Source: Pseudomonadota bacterium
GTDB taxonomy: Bacteria > Pseudomonadota > Gammaproteobacteria > Xanthomonadales > Xanthomonadaceae
Assembly: GCA_023439425.1 (NCBI GenBank)
Contig: JAEXNZ010000515.1
Span: forward strand, 1-7,000
Reading direction: 5' to 3'
DNA: 7,000 nt
Positions within the stretch are counted from its first letter, which is position 1, and each line of letters starts with the position of its first letter. Under the pieces are notes generated by a model. It was given only the letters and a program-made list of their open reading frames with translations. It was not told the DNA's origin and did not search any database. The position numbers and the translations under genes are program-made. Positions 1-6,522 of the stretch are shown here, one piece after another.

Positions 1-1361
1 GCGGTGGTTGGGTCGTGCGCGTCCTTCCTGGCCTTGGCTTCTTCCTCAAGGTGACGCCGCACCACGGCCGACTGTGTCGCCGTCACCGGGCCCGCCTTGT
101 TGCCGAACTCTTGGCGGATATACGTGGCCAGCTGGGCGATCTCTTCATCACTCAACCGATCCGCAAACCCGGGCATGCCGAGGTTTGACGGCCGCTTGGC
201 GGTGGAAGGCAGCTCGCTACCATGCAGCAGCAGGCGGATCACGGAAGTGGGATCTTCCGCCAGTACGGTCGGGTTTCCGGCCCCGGTGGGGAACACATCC
301 TTGTAGCCGGTGGCATCCGTACGGTGGCAGGCCGCGCAGTTATCGACGAACAACTCGGCACCACGGCTGTCATTGATGCCGGCCTGCAGCTTCTTCGCGG
401 TGGCGTCGTTAGCGGCATAGAACGACGGATCATGCGTCGCCGCCGGCAGCTGCTTCAGATACGCCGCCATCGCCCGCAGGTCTTCCTCGTTCAGGTGCTG
501 GGTGCTGTGGCGGACCACGTCGGCCATCGGCGTGCCGACTACCGCGGTGTGCGCATTGCGGCCCGTCTGCAGGGTGTCGACGATGTCCTGCGCACTCCAG
601 CGGCCCAGGCCATCGGCTTCATTGCCACGCAGGTTCACCGCGTTCCAGCCGTCAATGATCTGGCCACCGCTCAGGTACGCCTCGCTGGACTCATCCAGCG
701 CCTTTTCCTGCAGCGCGAGGCCGCGCGGGGTATGGCAGCTGCCGCAGTGACCCAGGCCCTGCACCAGGTAGGCACCTCGGGCCAGCAGCGGGTCGTCGTA
801 CTTGCTGGCATCAAACGCCACCGCATCGGCATCCGGCGCGAAGGTCTTGCGCCAGATCGCCAACGGCCAGCGCATCGACATGGGCCAGGGAATCTCCGCC
901 GCGCGATTGGCTTCGTTCACCGGCGCAATGTCGCCATGCAGGAAGTAGGCGTGCAGGGCGCGCACGTCGTCGTCGGTGATGCGTGCATACGACGGGTAGG
1001 GCATGGCCGGGTACAGCGTGCGCCCGTCCGGGGTGATGCCATGACGTACCGCGCGGTCGAAATCATCCAGCGAATACGCACCAATACCTGTGGTTTTGTC
1101 CGGGGTGATGTTGGTGCTGTAGATGTTTCCCAGGGGCGACGCCACCGGCAGTCCGCCAGCGAACGGCTTGCCGCCGGGACGCGTGTGGCAGGCGGTGCAA
1201 TCGCCGGCGGCAGCCAGGTAGCGACCACGCTCGATCAATGCGGCATCGGGCGCAGGGCTGTCGGCCAGCACGCGGGTCTTGGTGGGAATGTAGGCGTAGG
1301 CCAGTGCCGCCAACAGCACCAGCAGCGCGATCACCACAATCCAGAGGAGTAGCTTTTTCAT
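1..1361 (-). CDS. Tri-heme cytochrome c subunit of a membrane-bound dehydrogenase (3' end outside window)
   Basis: An uninterrupted minus-strand frame runs from ATG at 1361 to the window edge: 453 complete codons and no stop, so the C-terminus is missing. Residues 4-24 form a hydrophobic signal peptide or N-terminal anchor after MKK. Three heme c sites are visible: CTACH (55-59), CGSCH (206-210) and CAACH (342-346). Likely axial methionines are M120, M279 and M396, each in a Pro/Gly-rich loop as is usual. This three-domain layout matches the cytochrome subunits of alcohol, gluconate and FAD-glucose dehydrogenases, which pass electrons from the flavin subunit to quinone or an oxidase at the periplasmic face of the inner membrane. 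The start is 10 bases after the large-subunit stop, and the Shine-Dalgarno GAGGAG overlaps that TGA, suggesting translational coupling. The visible end is a charged stretch (about 434-450) beyond the third heme domain. The length already fits the family, so few residues are probably missing. Heme binding is near certain; the partner is inferred from context. Confidence 0.93.
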   Translation of the reverse strand, partial: MKKLLLWIVVIALLVLLAALAYAYIPTKTRVLADSPAPDAALIERGRYLAAAGDCTACHTRPGGKPFAGGLPVASPLGNIYSTNITPDKTTGIGAYSLDDFDRAVRHGITPDGRTLYPAMPYPSYARITDDDVRALHAYFLHGDIAPVNEANRAAEIPWPMSMRWPLAIWRKTFAPDADAVAFDASKYDDPLLARGAYLVQGLGHCGSCHTPRGLALQEKALDESSEAYLSGGQIIDGWNAVNLRGNEADGLGRWSAQDIVDTLQTGRNAHTAVVGTPMADVVRHSTQHLNEEDLRAMAAYLKQLPAATHDPSFYAANDATAKKLQAGINDSRGAELFVDNCAACHRTDATGYKDVFPTGAGNPTVLAEDPTSVIRLLLHGSELPSTAKRPSNLGMPGFADRLSDEEIAQLATYIRQEFGNKAGPVTATQSAVVRRHLEEEAKARKDAHDPTT

Positions 1362-1371
1362 CGGCGTCTCC

Positions 1372-3147
1372 TCAGGCCTGGACCAGCGGGCCCGGATCGG
1401 GCAGGTACTTTTCACGGATGGCGGTGGCCGCCCAGTACGCCAGCCCGCCGACCAGACCCGTCGGGTTGTAGCCGTTGTTCTGCGGGAACGCATTGGCCCC
1501 GATCACGAACACGTTGGAGACATCCCAGCTCTGCAGGTAACGGTTCAGTGCGGACGTTTTCGGGTCCGCACCCATGATCGCGCCACCGCAGGTGTGCGTG
1601 CTCTGGTACTTGGTGATGTTGTAGCGTTCACCGTTCTTCTTGGCATCGCCGCTCATCGACAGCGGGTTCAGCACCTTGCTCATTTCCATCGCCTTGCCGA
1701 CGAAGAACTGCGAAGCCTTGATCTCGTTCGGGTGCCAATCAAAGGTCATGCGCAGCAATGGGCGTCCGAAGCTGTCCTTGTAGGTCGGGTCCAGGCTGAG
1801 GTAGTGCTGGCGGTAGGCCATGCACGCACCCTGCACCTCGTAGTAGAAGTTGTGGCGGAAGTTGTCGGCCGCGGCCTTCTTCCACTCCGCGCCCCAGTTC
1901 GGCGTGCCCTTCGGCACGTTGATGCCGCGCACCGGGCCGGCACCGGGCTGGCGCGCCCAGACCAGGCCGCCACCGACGAAGCCGGCCTTGGCGTTGTCCA
2001 GCTGGTTGCCGTTGAGGTCATCCATGGTGGTGCCGGCACCGCCAATACCGATGAAGCCGTTGGCCTGCACGTCCTTGTCGAAGAACAGCACCACGCGATT
2101 GAGGTTCTGGTACGAGTAGTTGCGGCCCACGGTGCCGGTGTTGGATTCCGGATCGTAGGGCTGGCCGATGCCGGACAGCAGCATCAGGTGCACGTTGTAC
2201 AGCTGGAACGCGCACAGCAGCACCAGGTCGGCAGGCTGCTCGACCTCGCGGCCCTGCGCGTCCAGATAGGTCACGCCGGTGGCCTTCTTGCCGCTGCTGT
2301 CCAGATTAACCTTGAGCACCTGCGAGTGGGTGCGCAGCTCGAATTTCGGGCGCTGGCGCAGTACCGGCAGGATGCACGCGTTCGGGCTGGCCTTGGAGTA
2401 GTTCAGGCAGCCGTAGTCGCTGCAGAAGCCGCAGGCGTTGCAGGGGCCAAGCTGGCAGCCATACGGGTTCACATACGGGCCGGAGGCATTTGAAGCCGGA
2501 ATCGGGTAGGGGTGCCAACCCATTTCCTTGGCCGCCTTGTAGAACAGTTCGCCACCGAGGTAGTTGGGGTTCGGCCCCAGCGGGTACTCGGCCGAGCGCG
2601 AGCCCTCAAACGGGTTGCCGCCTTCATGTACCACACCGTTGATCACACCGGCCTTGCCGGAGGTGCCGCAGACCAGCTCGAACATGTGCAGGTGCGGTTC
2701 CAGCTCGGCGTAGGTGACCGGGAAGTCCTGGATGGTCATGTCGGCCGGAATGAAGTTCTTGCCGTAGCGCTGCTCCACGTTGCTGCGCAGGACCATGTCT
2801 TCGGGCAGGGGGCGGAAGTGCGCGCCGGACCAGTGACTGCCGGCACCGCCTACGCCCGTACCGGGCTTGAACGAGCCCATCTGTCGATACGGCACGGCCG
2901 TGTCGGACGGCTTGTGGCGGATGGTGACGGTTTCCTGATTGAGGCTTTGCAGGTAACGGCGGTGCACCGAACCTTCCAGCTCGTCCACCACTTTGGGATA
3001 GGCGAAGTCGGGCTGGGTGTCGCGGTCGCCGCCGCGTTCCAGCGCGACCACATTCAAGCCGGCGTCGGTGAGTTCCTTGGCCAGGATCGCCCCGGTCCAG
3101 CCCATGCCGACGATGACCGCGTCGACTTTCGGTTTCGTGATTGCCAT
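1372..3147 (-). CDS. GMC-family FAD oxidoreductase, gluconate 2-dehydrogenase-like large (catalytic) subunit
   Basis: This 591-residue flavoprotein should oxidise a sugar, sugar acid or alcohol in the periplasm. The N-terminal Rossmann motif GMGWTG (14-19) is followed by LERGG (36-40), whose E37 should bind the FAD ribose. A second flavin-contacting stretch, GTGVGGAGSHWSG, lies at 96-108. The C-terminal signature has H518 (in THTCGG) and N561 (in NNGYNPTG), the expected His/Asn catalytic pair. A cysteine cluster at 231-247 (C-x4-C-x2-C-x2-C-x4-C) is typical of the gluconate-dehydrogenase-like branch; related FAD-glucose dehydrogenases carry a 3Fe-4S centre in this region. There is no signal peptide, in keeping with export in complex with the Tat-signal small subunit. 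ATG at 3147 lies 5 bases after the small-subunit stop, with AGGGG about 9 bases upstream, inside the end of that gene. Family assignment is strong. The substrate is unknown, so no symbol is given. Confidence 0.95.
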   Translation of the reverse strand: MAITKPKVDAVIVGMGWTGAILAKELTDAGLNVVALERGGDRDTQPDFAYPKVVDELEGSVHRRYLQSLNQETVTIRHKPSDTAVPYRQMGSFKPGTGVGGAGSHWSGAHFRPLPEDMVLRSNVEQRYGKNFIPADMTIQDFPVTYAELEPHLHMFELVCGTSGKAGVINGVVHEGGNPFEGSRSAEYPLGPNPNYLGGELFYKAAKEMGWHPYPIPASNASGPYVNPYGCQLGPCNACGFCSDYGCLNYSKASPNACILPVLRQRPKFELRTHSQVLKVNLDSSGKKATGVTYLDAQGREVEQPADLVLLCAFQLYNVHLMLLSGIGQPYDPESNTGTVGRNYSYQNLNRVVLFFDKDVQANGFIGIGGAGTTMDDLNGNQLDNAKAGFVGGGLVWARQPGAGPVRGINVPKGTPNWGAEWKKAAADNFRHNFYYEVQGACMAYRQHYLSLDPTYKDSFGRPLLRMTFDWHPNEIKASQFFVGKAMEMSKVLNPLSMSGDAKKNGERYNITKYQSTHTCGGAIMGADPKTSALNRYLQSWDVSNVFVIGANAFPQNNGYNPTGLVGGLAYWAATAIREKYLPDPGPLVQA

Positions 3148-3152
3148 TCGTC

Positions 3153-3878
3153 TCAGCCCCTGCGCCCTGCCAGATCCACCGGTCCCAACGGGTACGCCTT
3201 GTCGCGCACCCCGATCCAGTCCAGATAGTCCGCGCGCATGCCCGGGTAGCCGATCATCTTCCAGGCCTCCATGTTGCGGTTGGCCCCGTACTTGGGATCA
3301 GCGAAGTAGCCATTCTTCACCTCACCGAGCAGGTTGGAGAAGAACAGCTTGCTGGAGATGCCTTCCAGTTCCAGCTTGCCGCCCTCGGCGTCCTTGAGCA
3401 GGGTTTCCTGCTGGGCGTGGTCCAGGTCCGCGAAGGTCTTGCCATCGAAGGTGTTGCGGCAGTGGGCGTCGAATGCACCCAGGCCGATCTTGATGATCTC
3501 GCGCAGGGCCAGCTTGCCCTGGTAGCCGAACTCGCTGGGGGCCTCCAGGAAGGGGCCCTGCATGTACCAGATCGCGCCGGCGGCGTAAGGGGTCTGCATG
3601 TGGCGGTCGAGGAACTCGGGCACACCGGATTCCACGGCACCGGGGCCGGTTTCATCGGAAGGGATCAGCCGGTCGCAGATCGCGGTGACGCAGGTCCACT
3701 CGGCGGCGCTGAAGTACTGCGGGGTGTAATCCGGGGCCAGGCCCGTCTGTGCGGGTTCTTGGGTGGTCGGGGTGGGTCCACAGCCGGGCAGGGCCGCGGC
3801 GACGGGAATCAGGGTCAAGCCCTGGAAAAAACGGCGGCGGCTGAGCGTGGGTCCGCCCTTGCCGGATGCATCGGTCAT
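3153..3878 (-). CDS. Gluconate 2-dehydrogenase subunit 3-family protein with Tat signal (small subunit)
   Basis: This 241-residue protein is the small, non-catalytic partner of the flavoprotein encoded next in the operon. The N-terminus carries a twin-arginine signal: SRRRFFQG (13-20), then the hydrophobic stretch LTLIPVAAAL (21-30). The next residues are PGC, so C33 could be lipidated, although Pro at -2 is not a classical lipobox residue. The segment around 63-95 (CDRLIPSDETGPG followed by SGVPEFLDRH) is characteristic of the subunit 3 family. In studied homologues this subunit acts as a hitchhiker carrier, bringing the signal-less FAD subunit across the membrane through Tat. Mature-part cysteines C63, C68 and C140 could form a disulfide within the protein or with the large subunit. 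The ATG at 3878 is preceded by a modest AGG about 10 bases upstream and places the Tat motif near the N-terminus, as expected. It is the first gene of the operon, so the promoter should lie in 3879-4067. Confidence 0.93.
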   Translation of the reverse strand: MTDASGKGGPTLSRRRFFQGLTLIPVAAALPGCGPTPTTQEPAQTGLAPDYTPQYFSAAEWTCVTAICDRLIPSDETGPGAVESGVPEFLDRHMQTPYAAGAIWYMQGPFLEAPSEFGYQGKLALREIIKIGLGAFDAHCRNTFDGKTFADLDHAQQETLLKDAEGGKLELEGISSKLFFSNLLGEVKNGYFADPKYGANRNMEAWKMIGYPGMRADYLDWIGVRDKAYPLGPVDLAGRRG

Positions 3879-3989
3879 GGTCTGGCTACCTGTGGGGGGT
3901 GGCTAGGGCACAGCATGGCGCGAGTCCTGTCGCGACCGCGTGCGCATTCACGTCGGTACGGCCAACCGCTCCCCGGCAGGCATGAATGG

Positions 3990-4000
3990 ACACATTGTGT
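3990..4000. repeat. Short palindrome ACACA-T-TGTGT in the divergent intergenic region
   Basis: Two 5-base arms flank a single central base, between the divergent genes. It could be a half-operator or chance. It contains no promoter-like hexamer pair. It is listed because it is one of few AT-richer symmetrical elements in this GC-rich spacer. Confidence 0.3.
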
Positions 4001-4013
4001 GGATGCGCGGCTG

Positions 4014-4037
4014 TTTCCGGAATGGCAATATCGGAAA
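4014..4037. promoter_or_regulatory. Candidate LysR operator: inverted repeat TTTCCG-N12-CGGAAA
   Basis: Perfect 6-base arms lie 12 bases apart, centred about 42 bases upstream of the LysR start codon and overlapping the weak minus-strand -10 candidate. Center-to-center spacing is 18 bases. The half-site spacing and location suit an autoregulatory LysR-type site, although it is not the textbook T-N11-A form with AT-rich arms. The competing candidate is ACACATTGTGT at 3990-4000. Confidence 0.3.
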
Positions 4038-4067
4038 GGTACTCTTGCCTGAAAGGAAACATCGCGC

Positions 4068-4988
4068 GTGATCGAAGACCTGGGGGAGCTGCGCACCTTC
4101 GACCGCATTGTCCGTGGCGGCAGTCTTTCGGCTGCTGCCCGCGAGCTGCGGGTCTCGCTGGCGGTGGTGAGCAAGCGGCTGACCGCACTGGAGCGGCGGC
4201 TGCAGGTGCGCCTGCTCAACCGCAGTACGCGGCGGGCGTCGTTGACCGATGAAGGCGTGCTTTTCCACGAACATTGCTGCCGGGTGCTGGAGGCGGTGGA
4301 CGCCGCCGAGGCGGCGCTGGAGCAACGCCAGGACGTGGTGGCCGGTGTACTGAAGCTCACCGCACCGAACGGGTTCGGCCGCCGCCATGTGGTGCCGGCG
4401 GTGCGCAGCTTCCAGCGGGCGCACCCCGGGGTGCGGGTGCACCTGTCGTTACGTGATGAGCTGGTGGACCTGATTGGAGATGGCGTGGAACTGGCGCTGC
4501 GCTACGGGGCCCTGGACGACTCGCGGCTGGTGGCCCGCGAGCTGGCGCCGAACCGCCGCATTCTGTGCGCGGCCCCGGAGTACTTGCGTCGCCGAGGCGT
4601 GCCGCGCTGCATCGAGGACCTGCGCGATCACGATCTGATCGCCTCCGGTAGCCCGCCGGTGACCCAGTGGCTGTTTGCCGGGCCCGGCGGCACCATGGCG
4701 TTTCCGCTGGAGGCAACCACCCTGTGCGACGACGGCGATGCCGCCCAGGTGCTGGCGGTGCAGGGCGCGGGAATCGCCCGCAAATCGATCTGGGACGTGG
4801 CCGAGGACCTGGACAGCGGTCGGTTGGTGGAGGTACTTCCGCACTTCGCGCTGGCTACGTCACCGCTGAGTGCCGTGCATGGGTCGGGGAAACAGCTGGC
4901 CCCTCGCGTGCGGGTATTTCTTGAGCACATGGTGCAGCAGCTGCGCGAATCGGTAGCATGGCGCTATGCAAACTTACCGATTCGGTAG
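4068..4988 (+). CDS. LysR-family transcriptional regulator
   Basis: This 306-residue protein has the standard LysR layout and length. The winged helix-turn-helix occupies about residues 6-64, with GGSLSAAARELRVSLAVVSK (17-36) as helix-turn-helix core, the linker helix LERRLQVRLLNRSTRRASLT behind it, then a coiled linker to about 90. The effector-binding domain spans about 92-294. The start is GTG at 4068, preceded by AAGGAA 10 bases upstream; no in-frame ATG upstream is available and the HTH begins at the expected distance. It is divergent from the dehydrogenase operon, the typical arrangement for a LysR regulator and its target, so control of that operon is the best inference; the inducer is unknown. 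The last residues (about 293-306, ending LPIR) fall within a repeat-bearing segment, and the TAG stop belongs to a GTAG tetranucleotide, so the tail may derive from repeat insertion. Confidence 0.95.
   Translation: MIEDLGELRTFDRIVRGGSLSAAARELRVSLAVVSKRLTALERRLQVRLLNRSTRRASLTDEGVLFHEHCCRVLEAVDAAEAALEQRQDVVAGVLKLTAPNGFGRRHVVPAVRSFQRAHPGVRVHLSLRDELVDLIGDGVELALRYGALDDSRLVARELAPNRRILCAAPEYLRRRGVPRCIEDLRDHDLIASGSPPVTQWLFAGPGGTMAFPLEATTLCDDGDAAQVLAVQGAGIARKSIWDVAEDLDSGRLVEVLPHFALATSPLSAVHGSGKQLAPRVRVFLEHMVQQLRESVAWRYANLPIR
4946..4984. repeat. 10-bp perfect inverted repeat with nested stem at the 3' end of the LysR gene
   Basis: CGAATCGGTA (4946-4955) is exactly complementary to TACCGATTCG (4975-4984). 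The 19-base spacer contains a nested GCAT/ATGC stem (4956-4959 and 4966-4969), extended by a G-T and a G-C pair. The octamer TCGGTAGC also recurs as a direct repeat at 4950-4957 and 4982-4989. The structure covers the last codons of the regulator gene. No T-run follows, so a classical rho-independent terminator is not supported. It may be degenerate REP material, an mRNA 3' stabilising stem, or an operator for the peptidase gene downstream. Confidence 0.6.
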
Positions 4989-5006
4989 CGCCGGCCGTTG
5001 GCGGGC
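4985..5006 (+). repeat. GTAG-headed REP-like (SMAG-type) palindrome
   Basis: GTAG (4985-4988) is followed by GCCGGCC, loop GTT, GGCGGGC (4990-5006). This is a 7-bp stem with one G-G mismatch. A GTAG head plus a GC-rich hairpin is the hallmark of the REP repeats of Stenotrophomonas and relatives. It begins inside the LysR stop codon. Two further GTAGs lie at 4953-4956 and 5018-5021, giving a 32-33-base rhythm, but only this copy has a clear GC stem directly after the head. A degenerate copy is likely. Confidence 0.5.
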
Positions 5007-5028
5007 CTTCCAGATCTGTAGCCCATGC

Positions 5029-5052
5029 AATTGGATCAGTTGTAACCCAATT
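5029..5052. repeat. AATTGG/CCAATT inverted repeat upstream of the S41 gene
   Basis: Perfect 6-base arms (5029-5034 and 5047-5052) are separated by 12 bases in the only clearly AT-rich part of the leader, ending 17 bases before the peptidase start codon. It could be an operator or a weak mRNA hairpin. No convincing -35/-10 pair was found here, so its role is open. Confidence 0.3.
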
Positions 5053-5069
5053 TCTCTCCATGGACGGAA

Positions 5070-6461
5070 ATGTCAAACAATCGGAGTGTTTCCGCGCGCC
5101 GCATCAAGCGCGCCCTCATCTGGCTGTTCTGCAGCGTCGCGCTCACTGCGGCTGTGCTGTTCGCCTGGCTCGCCTATCACATCGACAAGCCATGGCGGGA
5201 AGGCGTCCAGGACATCGGCAGTAACTGCACCCGCACATTCGCAGCCTCGCCCCTCACGGCGCACGGCGCAACGATCACCGTGGACGCCCGCCCGAAGGCG
5301 TGCGGGTATCGATTTGCCGTGCAGCGCGAGACCGGTACCGTCGGCCACTACTCGCTTGAAGTAGAGAAGGGCGCACTCGACGCCGGCGAAATGCAGGTTT
5401 CGATGATCGCCTACGACGGACAACGCAAGCTTGATCGAATCCAGAGACGTTTCCAGGCCCCAGCAGACCTTTCGGGCCTGAGTCTACCGCTGGATGTGCC
5501 GGCATCCGCGCGGTTGATTGAACTGAGTTTCGGTGGTCACCAGGGTGCCCGGTTTTCCGTTGAAGGCGTGCGTCTCGTACGCCATGCCCGTTCGGCGTCT
5601 AGGGGCGTCAGCGGCATTGCGCTTTACGACGAAGCCATGGAGGTCATCGCCGACAATGCCTACTACGCGCGGCAACTGCCGGCGGACTTCCGTGAGCGCT
5701 GGCGACCGGCCGCGAATGCCACATCTGGGGAAGCGCGCAGCGCGATCAAACAGGTACTCCGGGCGTTGGGGGATGGGCACAGTTTTCTGATGGATCCTGC
5801 ACGCCTCGCGAATGAGCCACGCATTGCGCGGGCGAGTTTCGTGGCCCCAGAGTGGGAGGTGCTGGAGCCCGGCATCGGATACCTTGCGATACCGGGCATC
5901 CGCGCGGGAGATGATGCACTGCGGGTCCGTTACCGTGACGCGGTTCTGGATGCATTGCGGGCCAGCAGCGCGCAGGGCGTGCGGGGCTGGGTGGTGGATC
6001 TGCGCGACAACGGCGGCGGCACCATGTGGCCCATGCTGGCGGGGCTGGAACCCCTGCTGCGCGGGCAGACGCCGGGTTATTTCCTGCTTCCTGATGGTAG
6101 TCGCGATGCGTGGCCGAACAACATGACGGCGGCGTCGGCGAGCGTGTCCGATATCGGACAGGTACCCGTGGCGGTGCTGACGTCGGGGCGTACCGGCAGC
6201 TCGGGGGAGGCCATGGTGGTTGCGTTCCGGGGCCGGCCCAACACCCGCAGCTTTGGTGCGCCGACGTTCGGTGTGGCTACTGCCAACGCCGGTCACCGGC
6301 TCGCCGATGGCACGATGCTGCAGCTGACCGGGGCGCTGTTCGTGGACCGGAACGGGAAGGGCGATGGCAGGTCACTGGTGCCGGATGAGACGGTGCGCGA
6401 GCTGGGTGTGGGTGACCGTACCCGGCAGGCTGCGGTGGAGTGGCTGCGTCAGCAACGCTAG
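5070..6461 (+). CDS. Membrane-anchored S41-family peptidase-like protein
   Basis: This 463-residue protein has an Arg/Lys-rich N-terminus and one hydrophobic segment (about 15-36), predicting a signal anchor with the bulk in the periplasm. Residues about 45-175 are a beta-rich domain with no recognised family. From about 181 comes an S41-type region: LGDGHSF (233-239), with H237 in the position typical of tricorn/IRBP-like members; GIGYLAIPG (268-276); VVDLRDNGGG (308-317), the family hallmark; and TSGRTGSSGE (371-380), carrying the serine nucleophile S377 or S378. In C-terminal processing proteases a lysine follows that serine by about 25 residues within TFGKG; here the equivalent reads TFGVA (399-403), with V402. 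The Ser-Lys dyad is thus absent, and either a Ser-His arrangement or loss of proteolysis is likely. No PDZ domain is obvious. ATG at 5070 has only weak GGA/GGAA elements upstream; the ATG at 5060 is out of frame. Substrate unknown. Confidence 0.85.
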   Translation: MSNNRSVSARRIKRALIWLFCSVALTAAVLFAWLAYHIDKPWREGVQDIGSNCTRTFAASPLTAHGATITVDARPKACGYRFAVQRETGTVGHYSLEVEKGALDAGEMQVSMIAYDGQRKLDRIQRRFQAPADLSGLSLPLDVPASARLIELSFGGHQGARFSVEGVRLVRHARSASRGVSGIALYDEAMEVIADNAYYARQLPADFRERWRPAANATSGEARSAIKQVLRALGDGHSFLMDPARLANEPRIARASFVAPEWEVLEPGIGYLAIPGIRAGDDALRVRYRDAVLDALRASSAQGVRGWVVDLRDNGGGTMWPMLAGLEPLLRGQTPGYFLLPDGSRDAWPNNMTAASASVSDIGQVPVAVLTSGRTGSSGEAMVVAFRGRPNTRSFGAPTFGVATANAGHRLADGTMLQLTGALFVDRNGKGDGRSLVPDETVRELGVGDRTRQAAVEWLRQQR

Positions 6462-6465
6462 TGGA

Positions 6466-6494
6466 TTGATCGCTACCGCCCGGCGGCGCATCAT
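6466..6494 (+). promoter_or_regulatory. Weak sigma-70-like promoter candidate ahead of the monooxygenase gene
   Basis: TTGATC (6466-6471), 17 bases, then CATCAT (6489-6494), located 28 bases upstream of the start codon. Matches to both hexamers are partial. The 61-base gap to the upstream gene would allow either independent transcription or read-through from the peptidase gene. Confidence 0.2.
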
Positions 6495-6522
6495 CGGGTT
6501 TCGCACTTGAGGCAGGCATTCC

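Larger units (their letters stand above)
3879..4067. promoter_or_regulatory. Divergent promoter/operator region between dehydrogenase operon and LysR gene
   Basis: These 189 bases separate two divergent starts and contain no gene of their own. Three palindromic elements are visible: GTCGCGAC (3929-3936), ACACATTGTGT (3990-4000), and TTTCCG/CGGAAA with a 12-base spacer (4014-4037), whose left arm belongs to the perfect palindrome TTCCGGAA (4015-4022). LysR-type regulators usually bind such divergent regions, controlling the neighbouring operon and their own gene. A weak minus-strand promoter candidate is CTTTCA, 17 bases, GATATT, between about 4053 and 4025. It would give the operon a leader of roughly 140 bases. 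No plus-strand promoter for the LysR gene stands out. The regulatory role follows from gene arrangement; the individual sites are guesses. Confidence 0.6.

Noticed and set aside
222..1352. Long plus-strand open frame (376 codons) opposite the cytochrome gene
   Set aside because: It is antisense to a frame with three CxxCH heme motifs and a signal peptide. Its translation is low-complexity Arg/Gly/Val-rich with no domain, as expected for a shadow frame in GC-rich DNA.
1594..2493. Plus-strand open frame (299 codons) opposite the GMC gene
   Set aside because: The composition is Val/Ala/His/Gln-rich without motifs, and it lies wholly within the strongly supported flavoprotein gene.
3141..4052. 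Plus-strand open frame (303 codons) across the small-subunit gene and intergenic spacer
   Set aside because: It is antisense to the Tat-signal subunit, shows no recognisable domain, and runs through the divergent promoter region.
4946..5006. Rho-independent terminator for the LysR gene
   Set aside because: The stems are good, but neither is followed by a T-rich tract; they are reported as repeats.
5060..5062. Earlier ATG as start of the S41 gene
   Set aside because: It is 10 bases upstream of the chosen start and out of frame.
5484..6296. Minus-strand open frame (270 codons) opposite the S41 gene
   Set aside because: It is a shadow of a frame bearing clear S41 motifs; the translation has no domain features.
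6473..6476. CTAC (GTAG on the minus strand) as another REP head
   Set aside because: No stem lies next to it in the orientation a REP head requires; it is an isolated tetranucleotide.
6476..6486. GC palindrome CCGCC-C-GGCGG between the peptidase and monooxygenase genes, considered as a terminator
   Set aside because: The loop would be only 1-3 bases and no T-run follows, so a terminator call is not justified.
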